Shown here: one piece after another, positions 8,928 to 18,103 of the stretch | Position numbering within the stretch: the first letter of the stretch is position 1 | Layout: each line of letters starts with the position of its first letter | Assembly (NCBI RefSeq): GCF_003967355.1 | Contig: NZ_BIFH01000025.1 | Span: forward strand, 186,001-250,000 | Length of the DNA stretch: 64,000 nt | From: Embleya hyalina | GTDB taxonomy: Bacteria; Actinomycetota; Actinomycetes; Streptomycetales; Streptomycetaceae | Direction of reading: 5' to 3' | Made by a program: the position numbers and the translations under genes | Notes under the pieces: model-generated | Seen by the model: the letters and a program-made list of their open reading frames with translations, nothing else | Told to the model about the DNA's origin: nothing | Databases searched by the model: none

Positions 8928-10415
8928 CTACGCGAGGTCCAAGGGGGCCGGGTCGTGGCCGTCCCAGATTCGGCGGGAGGCGGCTTCCGGGTACGGGACG
9001 GTCCTCGACTCGACGTCCAGGACGCGGGTGAGCCCTCGGTCGGGCCCGTGGGCGGGCCATCCGGGATTCCCGGTCGTGACGAAGCGGACCCATCCCCCCT
9101 GTAGTTCCCGGGATACCGCCGAGACGTCCGGCGTCGGTCGGTCGCCGAAGAAGTGTCGGCCGATGGGGCTGTCCAGCGTGCCGAAGGCCAAGGGGACGTC
9201 GAGGCTGTGGCAGGCGCCCAGGAGTCCGCCGCCCGCCGGGGCCGCGAGTCCCAGCTCGAACAGGAACGACGTACCGCCGGCCGCCCGGTTGGCTTCGGCC
9301 AGGCGCAGCGAGGGCATCCGGAAGAGGGCGTCGGAGTGCACCAGTTCGAGGAGTTCTTCGGGCGTGGCCGTGGGGTGGGCGGCCCGGTAGGCGTCGGCGG
9401 CGGCCGGTGTCGGGGCGAACAGGTCCAGGGCGGTTCGGGTTTCGTCCTCGGTGTAGGTGCCCGATCGCCCCATCATGACGCTGAAGAGTCGGAATTCGTC
9501 GCGGGTGTGGCCCACGAGGAGTTCGATTCCGTTCGCTCGGCCGTCGGCCAGGGCTTTCCAGGGTGTTTCGGTGAGTACTTCGCCGTCGAGGACCGGGCAT
9601 ACGGCGACGCCGATCCGCGCGAGCCGACCCCACCTGTCGCGGTGGTCGGCGAGATCGGCGCCGAGGGCGGTGAGTTCGCCGGCCAGGCGCGAGGGGGCGA
9701 TGCCCGAGAGGGCTTCGACGTCGGGCACCGTACCGACCCGGGCCGCGAGCACGGCGGCGACCTCCCGAGCCAGGCCGCGGGTGCACAGCAGTCCGGGTAC
9801 GGAGTGGGCGATGGCTCTGTGGAACAGTCCGCGCGCCGACTCCGTGGTCAGCAACGCCGCAATCGATCCGGCCCCGGCGGATTGTCCCGCGACCGTGACC
9901 CGGTCGGGGTCACCGCCGAAGGCGGCGATGTTGCGCCGTACCCAGTGCAGGGCCGCGATCTGGTCCAGGAGCCCGCGATTGGCCGGCGCGCCCTCGACGA
10001 GGACGAAACCCTCGACGGCGACCCGGTAGTTGACGCTCACCACGACCAGCCCGGCTCCGGTCAGCGCCGCGGGATCGTACATCGGGTCGCCCGAACTCCC
10101 CGCGATGTAGGCGCCGCCGTGGATCCACACCAGCACGGGCAGCCCGGTCGCCCCCACCGTCGGGGTGGCGACGTTGAGGGTGAGCCAGTCGTCGCCGACC
10201 GACGTCTCCGCCGTGGGCCCCGCCTGCGGGACCACGGGGCCGAACTCGCCGGCCTGTCTCGTCCCCTTCCATCCCTCGATCGGGGCGGGCGCCCGGAAAC
10301 GCAACCGCCCGACCGGCGGCCGGGCGTAGGGGATGCCGCGGAAAACCGCGTGCCCTCCTCGCCTGCGCCCTTCGACGACTCCCTCCGCCGTGCGTGCTCG
10401 CGGTCGCTCGGACAT
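8928..10415 (-). CDS. type-B carboxylesterase
   Basis: This 495-residue carboxylesterase/lipase of the type-B family shows the N-terminal motif FRGIPYARPPVGRLRFRAP, the oxyanion strand VWIHGGAYIAGSS, the nucleophile motif GQSAGAGS and a histidine region GACHSLDVPLAFG. Length is typical for bacterial members. It should hydrolyse carboxylic esters; the natural substrate is unknown and no signal peptide is seen. The ATG at 10415 follows GAGGGTGGC. It is divergent from a TetR gene 82 bp away, the usual arrangement for a regulator controlling its neighbour. Confidence 0.9.
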   Translation of the reverse strand: MSERPRARTAEGVVEGRRRGGHAVFRGIPYARPPVGRLRFRAPAPIEGWKGTRQAGEFGPVVPQAGPTAETSVGDDWLTLNVATPTVGATGLPVLVWIHGGAYIAGSSGDPMYDPAALTGAGLVVVSVNYRVAVEGFVLVEGAPANRGLLDQIAALHWVRRNIAAFGGDPDRVTVAGQSAGAGSIAALLTTESARGLFHRAIAHSVPGLLCTRGLAREVAAVLAARVGTVPDVEALSGIAPSRLAGELTALGADLADHRDRWGRLARIGVAVCPVLDGEVLTETPWKALADGRANGIELLVGHTRDEFRLFSVMMGRSGTYTEDETRTALDLFAPTPAAADAYRAAHPTATPEELLELVHSDALFRMPSLRLAEANRAAGGTSFLFELGLAAPAGGGLLGACHSLDVPLAFGTLDSPIGRHFFGDRPTPDVSAVSRELQGGWVRFVTTGNPGWPAHGPDRGLTRVLDVESRTVPYPEAASRRIWDGHDPAPLDLA

Positions 10416-10455
10416 GCCACCCTCTTCCTCTTCGAGAGGACTTCAGCCTTTACCA

Positions 10456-10480
10456 GTCAACTGTATTATGTCAACTGTAT
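10456..10480 (+). promoter_or_regulatory. direct repeat in divergent promoter, likely TetR operator
   Basis: GTCAACTGTAT occurs twice, at 10456-10466 and 10470-10480, 14 bp apart. The first copy lies inside CAGT-CA-ACTG, a small inverted repeat. On the minus strand the same sequence supplies TTGACA/TTGACT boxes suited to the esterase promoter. The position between the esterase and TetR genes fits an operator for the TetR protein; this is inference. Confidence 0.6.
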
Positions 10481-10497
10481 GGAAAAGGAGGTCGCCG

Positions 10498-11100
10498 ATG
10501 CCCAAGCAGGTGGATCATCGCGAACGTCGCGAGACGATCGCCCGAGCACTGTGGCGCGTGGTGGAACAACGCGGCATCGCGCACGCGAGCGTGCGCGAAG
10601 TGGCCCAGGAGGCCGGGATCTCCCACGGCGCGGTGCAGCACTACTTCGCCACCCGGGAGGAGATGTTGGTCTTCGCGATGGACTTCGCGTCCGAACAGAC
10701 CTCACTGCGCGTCGCGGAACGCGTCGCGGAACTCGGCGACGCGCCGCATCCGCGCGACGTGCTCCGGGTGACGCTCACGGAGATGCTTCCGCTGCATCCC
10801 GAAGCACGCGCGACGAGCCGGATGAGCGCCGCCTACGTCCTGGAGGCCCTGCACGACGCGCACATCCACGCACGCGCACGCGAGGGCCTGACCCACGGCC
10901 GCGACCTCGTCGAAGACCTCGTCCGCCAGGCGATCACCGACGGCCACATCGACCCCGACCGCGACCCGGCGATCGAGACCAACCTGCTCCTGGCACTCAC
11001 CGGCCTGACCCCGCTCGTCGAACTGGGCGTGATCGAACCCCGGGAGGCCACGACCACCATCGCCCACCACCTCGACCGCCTGTTCACCAACCGGCCCTGA
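10498..11100 (+). CDS. TetR-family regulator (BetI-like C-terminal domain)
   Basis: This 200-residue regulator has a clear N-terminal helix-turn-helix (ASVREVAQEAGISHGAVQHY followed by FATREEM) at about residues 31-56. A helical ligand-binding domain of the TetR_C_6/BetI-like type follows, ending in an LDRLFTNRP tail. The ATG at 10498 has an excellent AAAAGGAGG site; an upstream in-frame ATG is ignored because it lies in the esterase gene region and lacks a site. It probably represses the divergent carboxylesterase through the direct repeat between them. The ligand is unknown. Confidence 0.9.
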   Translation: MPKQVDHRERRETIARALWRVVEQRGIAHASVREVAQEAGISHGAVQHYFATREEMLVFAMDFASEQTSLRVAERVAELGDAPHPRDVLRVTLTEMLPLHPEARATSRMSAAYVLEALHDAHIHARAREGLTHGRDLVEDLVRQAITDGHIDPDRDPAIETNLLLALTGLTPLVELGVIEPREATTTIAHHLDRLFTNRP

Positions 11101-11465
11101 CCACGTCGCGACATCGACGGTCGCGCGCGGCCCGACACCCGGCTCCATCGGCGCACACACCACACGACCGCACCGGGAGGGAGCGTCCCACCGTCCCGGG
11201 TGTCCCGAACCGCGGCGCCCGCGGACGTCCCGTGCTTTCGGGCCGTGGGAACCGGCAGGACCCTCTCACGTCACGGGCACGCGTCGGGACCCACGCCGGC
11301 GGCCGCGTCCCGGATCCGGTCCGGCGCGTGAAGTGCCGACGCCCGACCGGGTGATCGGCACACACGGCGGCGTGGGCGAACCCGCAACACGCCGCGCACA
11401 TCGCCAACACCTCCTCGCGCTCGGCCCCGGACGACACGTCCGCCAGGGCGCGGACCTCGCGCGAC
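11101..11465. other. intergenic region, no gene seen
   Basis: No convincing frame exists on either strand. The right end leads into the broken hydrolase and may contain its unrecognisable N-terminal part. Confidence 0.3.
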
Positions 11466-11916
11466 GGGTACGCCGTGGCCGTCGCGCAGAACCCCACGCT
11501 GTCTCCGAACGATGGCGTGGTCGTCACCCGGCCCGTGATCCACGCGCCACCGGGGCCGGTCACGCCGGTCGGCCACTCGTACGGCGGTGCGGTGATCACC
11601 GACACGGGCAACCACAACAAGGTGACGGCGCCGGTGTACGTCGCCGCGTTCGCCCCAAACGCGAGCGAGTCGGTGAACACCCTGATCGCCGAACCCCACC
11701 CGGCACGCCGGTGCCGCCGAGCCTGCCGTCGCCCGCCGATGACCTGCCGCTCGCCCAGATCGGCGCGCTTCCCGACCGACTTGCAGATCCGAAGGCGCTG
11801 CCGGCGCGACCGAACGGATCGGCGCCACGACGATCGAGGTTGCCGGCAGCCACGCGATCCACGTTTCGCGGCCCGCCCCGGTCGCCAACCTGATCGAACA
11901 GGCCGCCGACTCCTGA
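11466..11916 (+). pseudogene. broken alpha/beta-hydrolase gene
   Basis: One frame reads VAVAQNPTLSPNDGV and then GPVTPVGHSYGGAVITDTGN, a nucleophile elbow typical of small Streptomyces alpha/beta-hydrolases, continuing to APNASESVNTLIAEP. The frame then shifts; a second frame carries PADDLPLAQ. The third, from about 11830, reads TIEVAGSHAIHVSRPAPVA and ends LIEQAADS with a TGA at 11914-11916, the usual catalytic-His C-terminus. The N-terminal HGxW oxyanion region and the middle cap are missing. At least two frameshifts and a deletion make it non-functional. Confidence 0.8.
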
Positions 11917-12160
11917 TCCCACGACGGGACACCCCCGGCGCCCGCCGCACCGGCCTACCACGGCCGATGCGGCGGGCGCCACACACTCGGCTGCCGCCAA
12001 CACCACGCGAGGGGAGCCCCCGTAGAGTCACCGTGCCGGCGCAGGACATCGCTCCCGGGCGCAGGCGCCACCGCTTGGCGAGCGTCCGTCGGGGTCGACA
12101 CTCCGACCTCGACCACATCGGCGTGCAACCACCCTGGACACGGCACGGTTCGCGACGCGC

Positions 12161-12742
12161 TCAACGCGTCCCGTCGTCGCCCGTGCGCAGGCCGCGGACC
12201 AGCAAAGCCGTCAAGTGATCGGCCTGCTCGGGCGGTACCTGCTCGCGCAGCCATGCGGCGGCGTTCGTCAGCGCGTGCACATCCGCCGTGGAGACATCGT
12301 CCCGGACCGCTCCCGCTTCGCGCGCGGCCGACAGCAGCCGTTCGGTCGTTGCCGTCATACGTGCGCACGCGTCGTGCAATTCGGACGCCTCGTCGGTGAA
12401 GCCCTGCATCAAAAGCGTCGCCAGCCCCCGGTATGCCGCGGCGTGCCCCGAGACCGCGCCCATCCACGCCGTCAAGGCCGCCAACGCCGTTCCGTGTCCG
12501 GGCAGTTCGTCGCCGAATTCGAAGAGGGCGACGTGCCGCTCGCGCAGCAGTGCCGCGGACAACGCGCCCCGATTCGGGAAATGCCCATAAAGCGTCCCGA
12601 TCGCGACACCGGCCTGCCGGGCGATGCCCTCCAACGACGCGCCGGTGCCCTGCTCACGGAACGCTTGGTCGGCCGCCGCGAGGACGCGTTCCCGATTGCG
12701 TCGTGCGTCGGCGCGCGGCCGACGCGTTCCCGTGCCGCTCAT
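12161..12742 (-). CDS. TetR/AcrR-family regulator
   Basis: The 193-residue regulator begins MSGTGTRRPRADARRNRERV, and the helix-turn-helix (LEGIARQAGVAIGTLYGHFP) falls at about residues 38-57. The C-terminal part resembles the SbtR-like domain of actinobacterial TetR proteins. The ATG at 12742 follows AGGGG. It is divergent from an NAD(P)-binding protein gene, and a 37-bp palindrome sits between the two starts, so it very likely represses that gene and itself. The inducer is unknown; related pairs often respond to electrophiles or drugs. Confidence 0.9.
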   Translation of the reverse strand: MSGTGTRRPRADARRNRERVLAAADQAFREQGTGASLEGIARQAGVAIGTLYGHFPNRGALSAALLRERHVALFEFGDELPGHGTALAALTAWMGAVSGHAAAYRGLATLLMQGFTDEASELHDACARMTATTERLLSAAREAGAVRDDVSTADVHALTNAAAWLREQVPPEQADHLTALLVRGLRTGDDGTR

Positions 12743-12761
12743 GCATAGCCCCTAGACAAGT

Positions 12762-12798
12762 TGAGGGGTCCTCGAATTAATATTTCGAGGACACCTCA
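12762..12798. promoter_or_regulatory. 37-bp palindromic operator
   Basis: The left arm TGAGGGGTCCTCGAA (12762-12776) pairs with the right arm TTCGAGGACACCTCA (12784-12798) at 14 of 15 positions around the AT-rich centre TTAATAT. A TAGACA box at 12753-12758, 17 bp before ATTAAT at 12776-12781, would be a plausible plus-strand promoter covered by it. Size and place fit binding of one or two TetR dimers. Confidence 0.8.
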
Positions 12799-12819
12799 CC
12801 TTAGCCGAAGGGGCTTCCC

Positions 12820-13686
12820 ATGATCTTGGTCACCGGGGCAACCGGATCCATCGGCAGACACCTGGTCCGGCGGCTCGACGAACTCGGGGCGCCGTTCAGG
12901 GCCCTCGTACGCGACGCCGACCAGGGCCGCGCGCTCGGCTGCCCGTACGCCGTCGGCGACTTCGACGATCCCGATTCGATCGCCGCGGCAGTCGTCGGCA
13001 TCGATCGGGTGCTGCTCAACGGCGCGGGCGCGGTCCCCACCCCAGACGGCCGACCGCAGCCCATGGTCGCGCAGCAGAAGACCGTCATCGACGCGGCAGG
13101 CCGCGCCGGTGTACGGCGGATCGTCAAGGTCTCCGTGTGGCACGCCCACCGGGGCGGCAGGCTCGCGCAGGGTGCGCACTGGGAGATCGAACGACACTTG
13201 GAGGCGTCCGGTGTCGAATGGTCGCTTCTGCACCCGAGCGGCTTCATGCAGAACTTCCTCACCGGTGCGGGCACGTTCGACGACAACGGGAGCCTCATCG
13301 CCCCGGCGGTCGATGCGCCCGTCTCGTACATCGACTGCCACGACATCGCCGCGAGCGCGGCCGTACTGCTCACCGAACCACGGGGCGCGGGCGAGACCTT
13401 CGTCCTGACGGGCCCGGAGGCGCTCACCATGCGGGAAGTCGCGGACCACCTCGAGGGTTCTCTCGGGAGACCTGTCGGCGTCGTCGCCCTGGGGGCCGAG
13501 GACATGGCGGCCAGACTCGAGGCCCAGGGCGTGCCCCGGCGGTTCGCCGACGACGTAGCCCACCTCTGGGCCGATGTGGGCACCGGCTCGATGGCTGCGA
13601 CCACGCCCGCGGTCGAGCATCTGACCGGCCGTGAACCGAGGACCTTCGTCGCGTTCCTCGCCGCCAATCGGAACGCCCTCCGCTGA
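12820..13686 (+). CDS. NAD(P)-binding NmrA/QOR2-like reductase
   Basis: This 288-residue atypical SDR opens MILVTGATGSIGRHLVRRLD, with the GxxGxxG motif at residues 6-12. The body follows the NmrA/azoreductase-like pattern: a segment VLLNGAGAV after strand 4, VKVSVWHAHRGG, and the HPSGFMQNFL motif common to NAD(P)H-binding quinone-reductase-like proteins. It likely reduces or senses small electrophiles. The ATG follows GAAGGGG. The divergent TetR gene and the intervening palindrome indicate inducible expression. Confidence 0.9.
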   Translation: MILVTGATGSIGRHLVRRLDELGAPFRALVRDADQGRALGCPYAVGDFDDPDSIAAAVVGIDRVLLNGAGAVPTPDGRPQPMVAQQKTVIDAAGRAGVRRIVKVSVWHAHRGGRLAQGAHWEIERHLEASGVEWSLLHPSGFMQNFLTGAGTFDDNGSLIAPAVDAPVSYIDCHDIAASAAVLLTEPRGAGETFVLTGPEALTMREVADHLEGSLGRPVGVVALGAEDMAARLEAQGVPRRFADDVAHLWADVGTGSMAATTPAVEHLTGREPRTFVAFLAANRNALR

Positions 13687-13929
13687 GACCGCGTTCACCT
13701 CGGACGATCGAGCCCGGAGCAAGGATCGACGACCCGCAATTCTCGGCGTCCGCGCGTAGCCGGTGCGCAGGGTCCCGGCCGGGGAGTTCGCCCGCTGCGC
13801 CGTTCCGGCGGCTTTTTCGTCGGCCTGCCGCCGGTGCGGATGACGACCCCGTCCGTCCTGGGATCGCGAGTCGGCGGGCGAGGGTACTGCGGGGGAATAC
13901 GGCTGTGCGGGCCCTTGCTGTGTGGATCC

Positions 13930-14835
13930 GTGGGTGACACCGAGGTGGTCGAGGGTCCGGGGCGGGTGGCCGCGATGTGTCGGGAGACCCTGGGGGACGA
14001 GCCGGGAATCAGACGTCCTCTGGCGGAGGGTTCGTCCCTCGACATCGTCGAGATCACCTGTTGTGACGATCAGCGGTCGTTTCGTCCGCCGATTTTCGTT
14101 TCCGAGCCCGAAGCCGGGGTCACGCGGATGTTGTTGGTCCGCTCCGGCGGGTTCCTGGCGCGGGTCAACGGCCGTGAGGAGTTCACCGACCCGGTCGCGG
14201 GATTCGTGCTCCGCCAAGGCGATGAAGTGGCCGTCGCCCACCCGGCCCACACCCGCGACATCAGCACGATGCTCGATCTCGGCCGGGACGTCTACGGTGA
14301 CCTCCTCCTGCCACCGGCCCGGGATCCCGTCGTACCGGTTACCGCCGCGCTCGACCTGGCCCATCGACGGCTGGTCTCCGCCTGCCGGGCCGGGATCGAC
14401 CGCTTCGAGGTCGCCGAGCGGGTGCATCACCTGCTCACCACAGCCGCCGCCCCGCGCACTCCGGCACGGACCGGGCGACGCGCCGCCACCGTCCGGGCGC
14501 ACCGCAGGCTGGTCGCACACACGCGGGCGGTGCTGATCGACGGGCCGTTGACGGCGAGCCTGGAGGAACTCGGCCGCCACGTGGGCTGCTCCCCCTTCCA
14601 CCTCAGCAGGGTGTTCCATCAGGTCACCGGGCAGACCCTCAACCACTACCGCAACCAGCTACGGGTCCGCGCCGTGGCCGAAGACCTCGCCGACGGACAC
14701 TCCTCACTGCGGACGCTGGCCACCACCTACGGCTTCGCCGACCAGGCCCACCTGACCCGCGTGTTCCGACAGCACACGGGACTGGTACCCAGCGCGGTCC
14801 GGGCGATGCTGAGACCGGCCGGCCCGGGTCGGTGA
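13930..14835 (+). CDS. AraC-family transcriptional regulator
   Basis: The protein has an N-terminal AraC-ligand-type domain (SFRPPIFVSEPEAGVTRMLL, later GFVLRQGDEVAVAHP) and a C-terminal AraC double helix-turn-helix, with first HTH LEELGRHVGCSPFHLSRVFH and second LRTLATTYGFADQAHLTRVF followed by RQHTGLVPS. The start is uncertain. GTG at 13930 is given; ATG at 13975 and an ATG at 13834 share the frame, and none has a strong Shine-Dalgarno. The aldo/keto reductase gene 263 bp downstream on the same strand is the best candidate target. Confidence 0.85.
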   Translation: MGDTEVVEGPGRVAAMCRETLGDEPGIRRPLAEGSSLDIVEITCCDDQRSFRPPIFVSEPEAGVTRMLLVRSGGFLARVNGREEFTDPVAGFVLRQGDEVAVAHPAHTRDISTMLDLGRDVYGDLLLPPARDPVVPVTAALDLAHRRLVSACRAGIDRFEVAERVHHLLTTAAAPRTPARTGRRAATVRAHRRLVAHTRAVLIDGPLTASLEELGRHVGCSPFHLSRVFHQVTGQTLNHYRNQLRVRAVAEDLADGHSSLRTLATTYGFADQAHLTRVFRQHTGLVPSAVRAMLRPAGPGR

Positions 14836-15098
14836 ATGCGCACAAGAATCTTCTACGCCACGGCGGTACGACTCCGTGATGATCATCGACATGAAGGCCG
14901 CCGCCACGTGCTCCGGACTTCGAGTCGAATCCATGCCCTGTCGCGTGCAGAGGGCTGCTCAGGACTCCGGTTCGGGCGGCCCGGTGCGCGGCTGACCTCT
15001 CCGGAGATGGGCGCCGGAGCGATTCGTCGGCGCCCGGGACGCGTTGCGGAAGTGCCGTTTACGCGGCCACCGGCCAGGCTGAACGAAAGGGAACTCCC

Positions 15099-16109
15099 GT
15101 GAAATACCGCACCATCGGCGCCGACCCGGCGACGCGGCGCGAGGTGAGCGTGCTCAGTCTGGGCGCGATGTTGTTCGGCACGACCATCGACGAGGAGAGG
15201 TCGTTCGCGATTCTCGATCGGTATGTCGAGGCCGGCGGCACGTTCATCGACACCGCGAACAACTACGCGTACTGGAACACCGGCAGTCAAGGCGGGGAAA
15301 GCGAGGCGCTGCTCGGCCGCTGGCGGCGCAGCCGTGGCATCGGCGAGGAGATCACCATCGCCACCAAGCTCGGCGGCCGGCCGACCGCCGTCACCGAGCC
15401 GACCGGCTCCACCAGCAGGCTGGTCCCCTCGGACGGCGTCGAGGGGGTGAACGCCAAGGTGATCCGCGAGGCCTCGGCCGCCAGCCGCGAGCGCCTCGGC
15501 GTGGAGAAGCTGGACCTGCTGTACGCGCACATCGGCTTCCCGGACGCGCCGTGGCAGGAGATCGTCGAGGCCTTCGGCGCATTGGTCGCGGACGGCACGG
15601 TGGGCCTGCTGGGCGCCAGCAACCACTGGGGGTGGAGCGTGGAGCGGGCCAGGAACCTGGCCGCCGCCGCCGGCCTGCCCGGCTACGAGGTTCTCCAGTA
15701 CCACCACAGCTACCTGCGGCGACGGGGGGATCTGCCCGGCAGGCGCTCCCCGGACGGGGAGATCGGCACGGTCTCCGGTGACCTGCTCAGCTATGTGCGG
15801 GCCGAACCCGGCCTCGCGCTGGTCGCCTACTCCCCGCTGCTGGGCGGCGCCTACGTACGCCAGGACAAGCCCCTGGACGCCGGCTTCGACCACGCGGGCA
15901 CGCCCGCCCGCCTCGCGGCGCTGCACCAGGTGGCCGACGAGACCGGTGCGACCCCGAACCAGGTGGTGCTGTCCTGGCTCATCGGCGGCGAGATACCGGT
16001 CATCCCCCTGGTCGGCGCGTCCTCGGTGGCGCAACTGGACGAGAGTCTGGCGGCCGTGGACCTGGAGCTGACCGTGGAGCAGCGCGCCAAACTGGACGCG
16101 GCACACTGA
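15099..16109 (+). CDS. aldo/keto reductase
   Basis: The 336-residue NADPH-dependent aldo/keto reductase has the TIM-barrel signature. The catalytic tetrad is visible as Asp51 and Tyr56 (FIDTANNYAYW), Lys90 (TIATKLGG) and His144 (LLYAHIGFPD). The C-terminal cofactor loop reads IPVIPLVGASSVAQLDESLA. It starts at a GTG behind GAAAGGGA. The substrate is unknown; it is close to Streptomyces oxidoreductases acting on sugars or aldehydes. The upstream AraC gene may control it. Confidence 0.92.
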   Translation: MKYRTIGADPATRREVSVLSLGAMLFGTTIDEERSFAILDRYVEAGGTFIDTANNYAYWNTGSQGGESEALLGRWRRSRGIGEEITIATKLGGRPTAVTEPTGSTSRLVPSDGVEGVNAKVIREASAASRERLGVEKLDLLYAHIGFPDAPWQEIVEAFGALVADGTVGLLGASNHWGWSVERARNLAAAAGLPGYEVLQYHHSYLRRRGDLPGRRSPDGEIGTVSGDLLSYVRAEPGLALVAYSPLLGGAYVRQDKPLDAGFDHAGTPARLAALHQVADETGATPNQVVLSWLIGGEIPVIPLVGASSVAQLDESLAAVDLELTVEQRAKLDAAH

Positions 16110-16696
16110 GCGCGTCCGTAATTCGTAGTTGTCGACAACGGTCTGCGATCGCCAGGACGGCCTGCCCGGGGTCTCGACACCCGGAGAGGCACGCTCATAT
16201 CGACGACCCGACCCGGCACCCGCGCTACGAAATACCGGCGCTGGGACGTGCATCGGTCTTGCAGTGGGAGTTCCCGACGCCGTCGCCCCGCGGGCCCTCG
16301 CCAACGCCGATGACGCCCTCGGGGCCGCGCCGGTCCGGGCGCCGGGACGGTTCGGATTCGACCACGCCGATCACCTGCTCCACACTGCCGAAACCCGCAT
16401 CACCCTCGACCCCGACCATGCCGACGGCGCCACGCGACACGCCGCCGCCGGCGAGTCGGGGGCGTCGTCGCGACGAGCGGCGGGCGATCCGTCAACGCCT
16501 GGAACGGTGCACGACCCGCCAGGCCCGGCAATCTCCGAACGATGCGTGTCGTGCAACTTTCGTTGGTATCGGGCCGGTTGGCGTGGCGCAACCATTGCTG
16601 CGGGCCGCAGGCGGGGAGTGGATCCCGCAGGCCCGGTCGCGACGCATATGCGGTCGTCGACCGAACCTTCGTCAACGTTCCGCCCCGGAGGTCAAC
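16110..16696. other. intergenic region, no supported gene
   Basis: A perfect 12-bp palindrome, GTTGTCGACAAC, lies at 16128-16139 just after the reductase stop. A plus-strand frame from about 16250 to 16500 has some coding-like composition but no ribosome binding site and no family. The right end supplies the promoter of the secreted lysozyme-like gene. Confidence 0.35.
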
Positions 16697-17602
16697 ATGC
16701 CCATAAGACTCCCGCGCTTGCGCCGTGCCGCCCTGTCGACGGCGTTGACGGGACTACTCATGGTCGGCGTGCTGGGCATCAACCTGAGCACGGCATCGGC
16801 GCAGGGTGGTGGTGGCGGACCCACGCCCCAGGATCCCGCGGACGGCCCCGTCATCCCCGGCAGGTGTCCGACCGGCTACAGCCGCGTGATCGTGCGGTCC
16901 GACGATTTCCGGACGTACGTGGCCGACATGTCGGGCCCCTGGGGCCTCAAAGGCTCCGGGTCGGCATATATGGGAGCCCTGGGTCACCGGTTCGTCGGTG
17001 TCGGCTTCGATCTCGAACGGCCCGACGCGCGGGAGATGTTGACCGCCGTCGGCGCGAACTACGACGACGTGCTCACGAAGGGGGCCGCGCTCGACGAGAG
17101 GCAGGCCGCCGTGCTCTTCGAGGCCACGTTCCTCGAAGCACACCGCCGGGCATATCGACTCATGCCCGATTTGGGCAGCATCCCGGAAGCCTCCCGACAG
17201 GCGGCGCTGATCGACGTCCTCTTCTCGAACAGCACCGAACCGGACAGCAGCCTGCAAAGGCTCGTGAACGCGGTGAAGTCCAAGGACTTCTCGGAGGCGT
17301 CGGTCGTCATCGACGGTCTCAACTACAACGGCACGGCCAAGGTCAACGACAGTGACATCATGCGGTCCGGTGTCCGGTGCGTCGTCAAGCTGCCCGTCAT
17401 CCGGCCGCCGAGCAGAGTGACCATCAAGCCCGCCGACGGGAACCCGGTGATCGACTTCCCCGGCACCAAGCCCAAATTCCCGTATCCGGAAACCCAGCAC
17501 GCCTGCAGTGAGAACGTCGTCGGGGTGTACTTCAACGGGGTTCACGTCGGCAACATCGACATCGGCTGCAAGAACATCGTCATCTGGTTCATGCTCGACT
17601 GA
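16697..17602 (+). CDS. secreted T4-lysozyme/pesticin-fold protein
   Basis: The 301-residue protein has a signal peptide (RRAALSTALTGLLMVGVLGI to ASAQ) and follows a GGAGG site. After a Gly-rich linker the mature part follows the order of T4-lysozyme/pesticin-type muramidases: a beta-hairpin-like FVGVGFDLERPDAREML, then LTKGAALDERQAAVLFEATF, then ASRQAALIDVLFSNS, where the family has a conserved helix (RxAxxNMxF), and DFSEASVVIDGL. The position of the catalytic Glu before the hairpin appears to hold Asp (VRSDDFRTY). A C-terminal extension of about 80 residues contains Cys pairs (VRCVVK, HACSENV, IGCKN). It may act on peptidoglycan or be a non-catalytic relative. Confidence 0.6.
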   Translation: MPIRLPRLRRAALSTALTGLLMVGVLGINLSTASAQGGGGGPTPQDPADGPVIPGRCPTGYSRVIVRSDDFRTYVADMSGPWGLKGSGSAYMGALGHRFVGVGFDLERPDAREMLTAVGANYDDVLTKGAALDERQAAVLFEATFLEAHRRAYRLMPDLGSIPEASRQAALIDVLFSNSTEPDSSLQRLVNAVKSKDFSEASVVIDGLNYNGTAKVNDSDIMRSGVRCVVKLPVIRPPSRVTIKPADGNPVIDFPGTKPKFPYPETQHACSENVVGVYFNGVHVGNIDIGCKNIVIWFMLD

Positions 17603-17631
17603 CCGCGCGGTCGCGACCGGCTCACCAGGAC

Positions 17632-17661
17632 GACTCGCGTACCCCACGAGGTGCGCGAGTC
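17632..17661 (+). terminator. hairpin terminator after the lysozyme-like gene
   Basis: GACTCGCGTACC (17632-17643) pairs with GGTGCGCGAGTC (17650-17661) at 11 of 12 positions around a six-base loop, 30 bp after the stop. There is no U-tract, which is usual in actinomycetes. Confidence 0.7.
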
Positions 17662-18103
17662 ATCCCGTCGGTCGACCGACCGCGACATCGACACGGACTC
17701 GCCTGCCGGCGACGGAAGATCGTCGCCCGTGTGACAAGTGGGCGACGTGGCCGACGTGGCCGACGGATCCGGGTCGGCCGTGGGTGGGCCCGTGCATCAC
17801 GCGGCTGATCTCGGGAAAGCCGACGTGGACGAACTCGGAGAATCGGCTTCCGCCTTCCCGACGCCGACCCGATTCCGCCCCCGGACGGCACGATCCGCCG
17901 GGACGTCGGGTGTCAGCGCACGCGGCAAGGTCCCCGCTGTCCAAAACCGGTCGTGCGACAGTCGGCAAAGGCGGAGCCGACGACGGCGGGAGTCCGCCGC
18001 CCTGGATCCGCCTCGGCCGTCGATGGCACCGGGCGCAGAGTCAGCCGTAGTCACATTCCCGCTGCGGGATGCTTCCGTAGATCTCGTCGGCGGATCGGGG
18101 CGC
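17662..18103. other. intergenic region, no gene seen
   Basis: This lies between a terminator and the 3' end of a broken minus-strand gene. A short GACGTGGCC repeat occurs near 17743-17760. No frame has a plausible start or recognised motif. Confidence 0.3.

Noticed and set aside
16128-16139. Perfect palindrome GTTGTCGACAAC
   Set aside because: At 12 bp, located after a stop codon and with no gene start close by, chance or a weak terminator is as likely as an operator.
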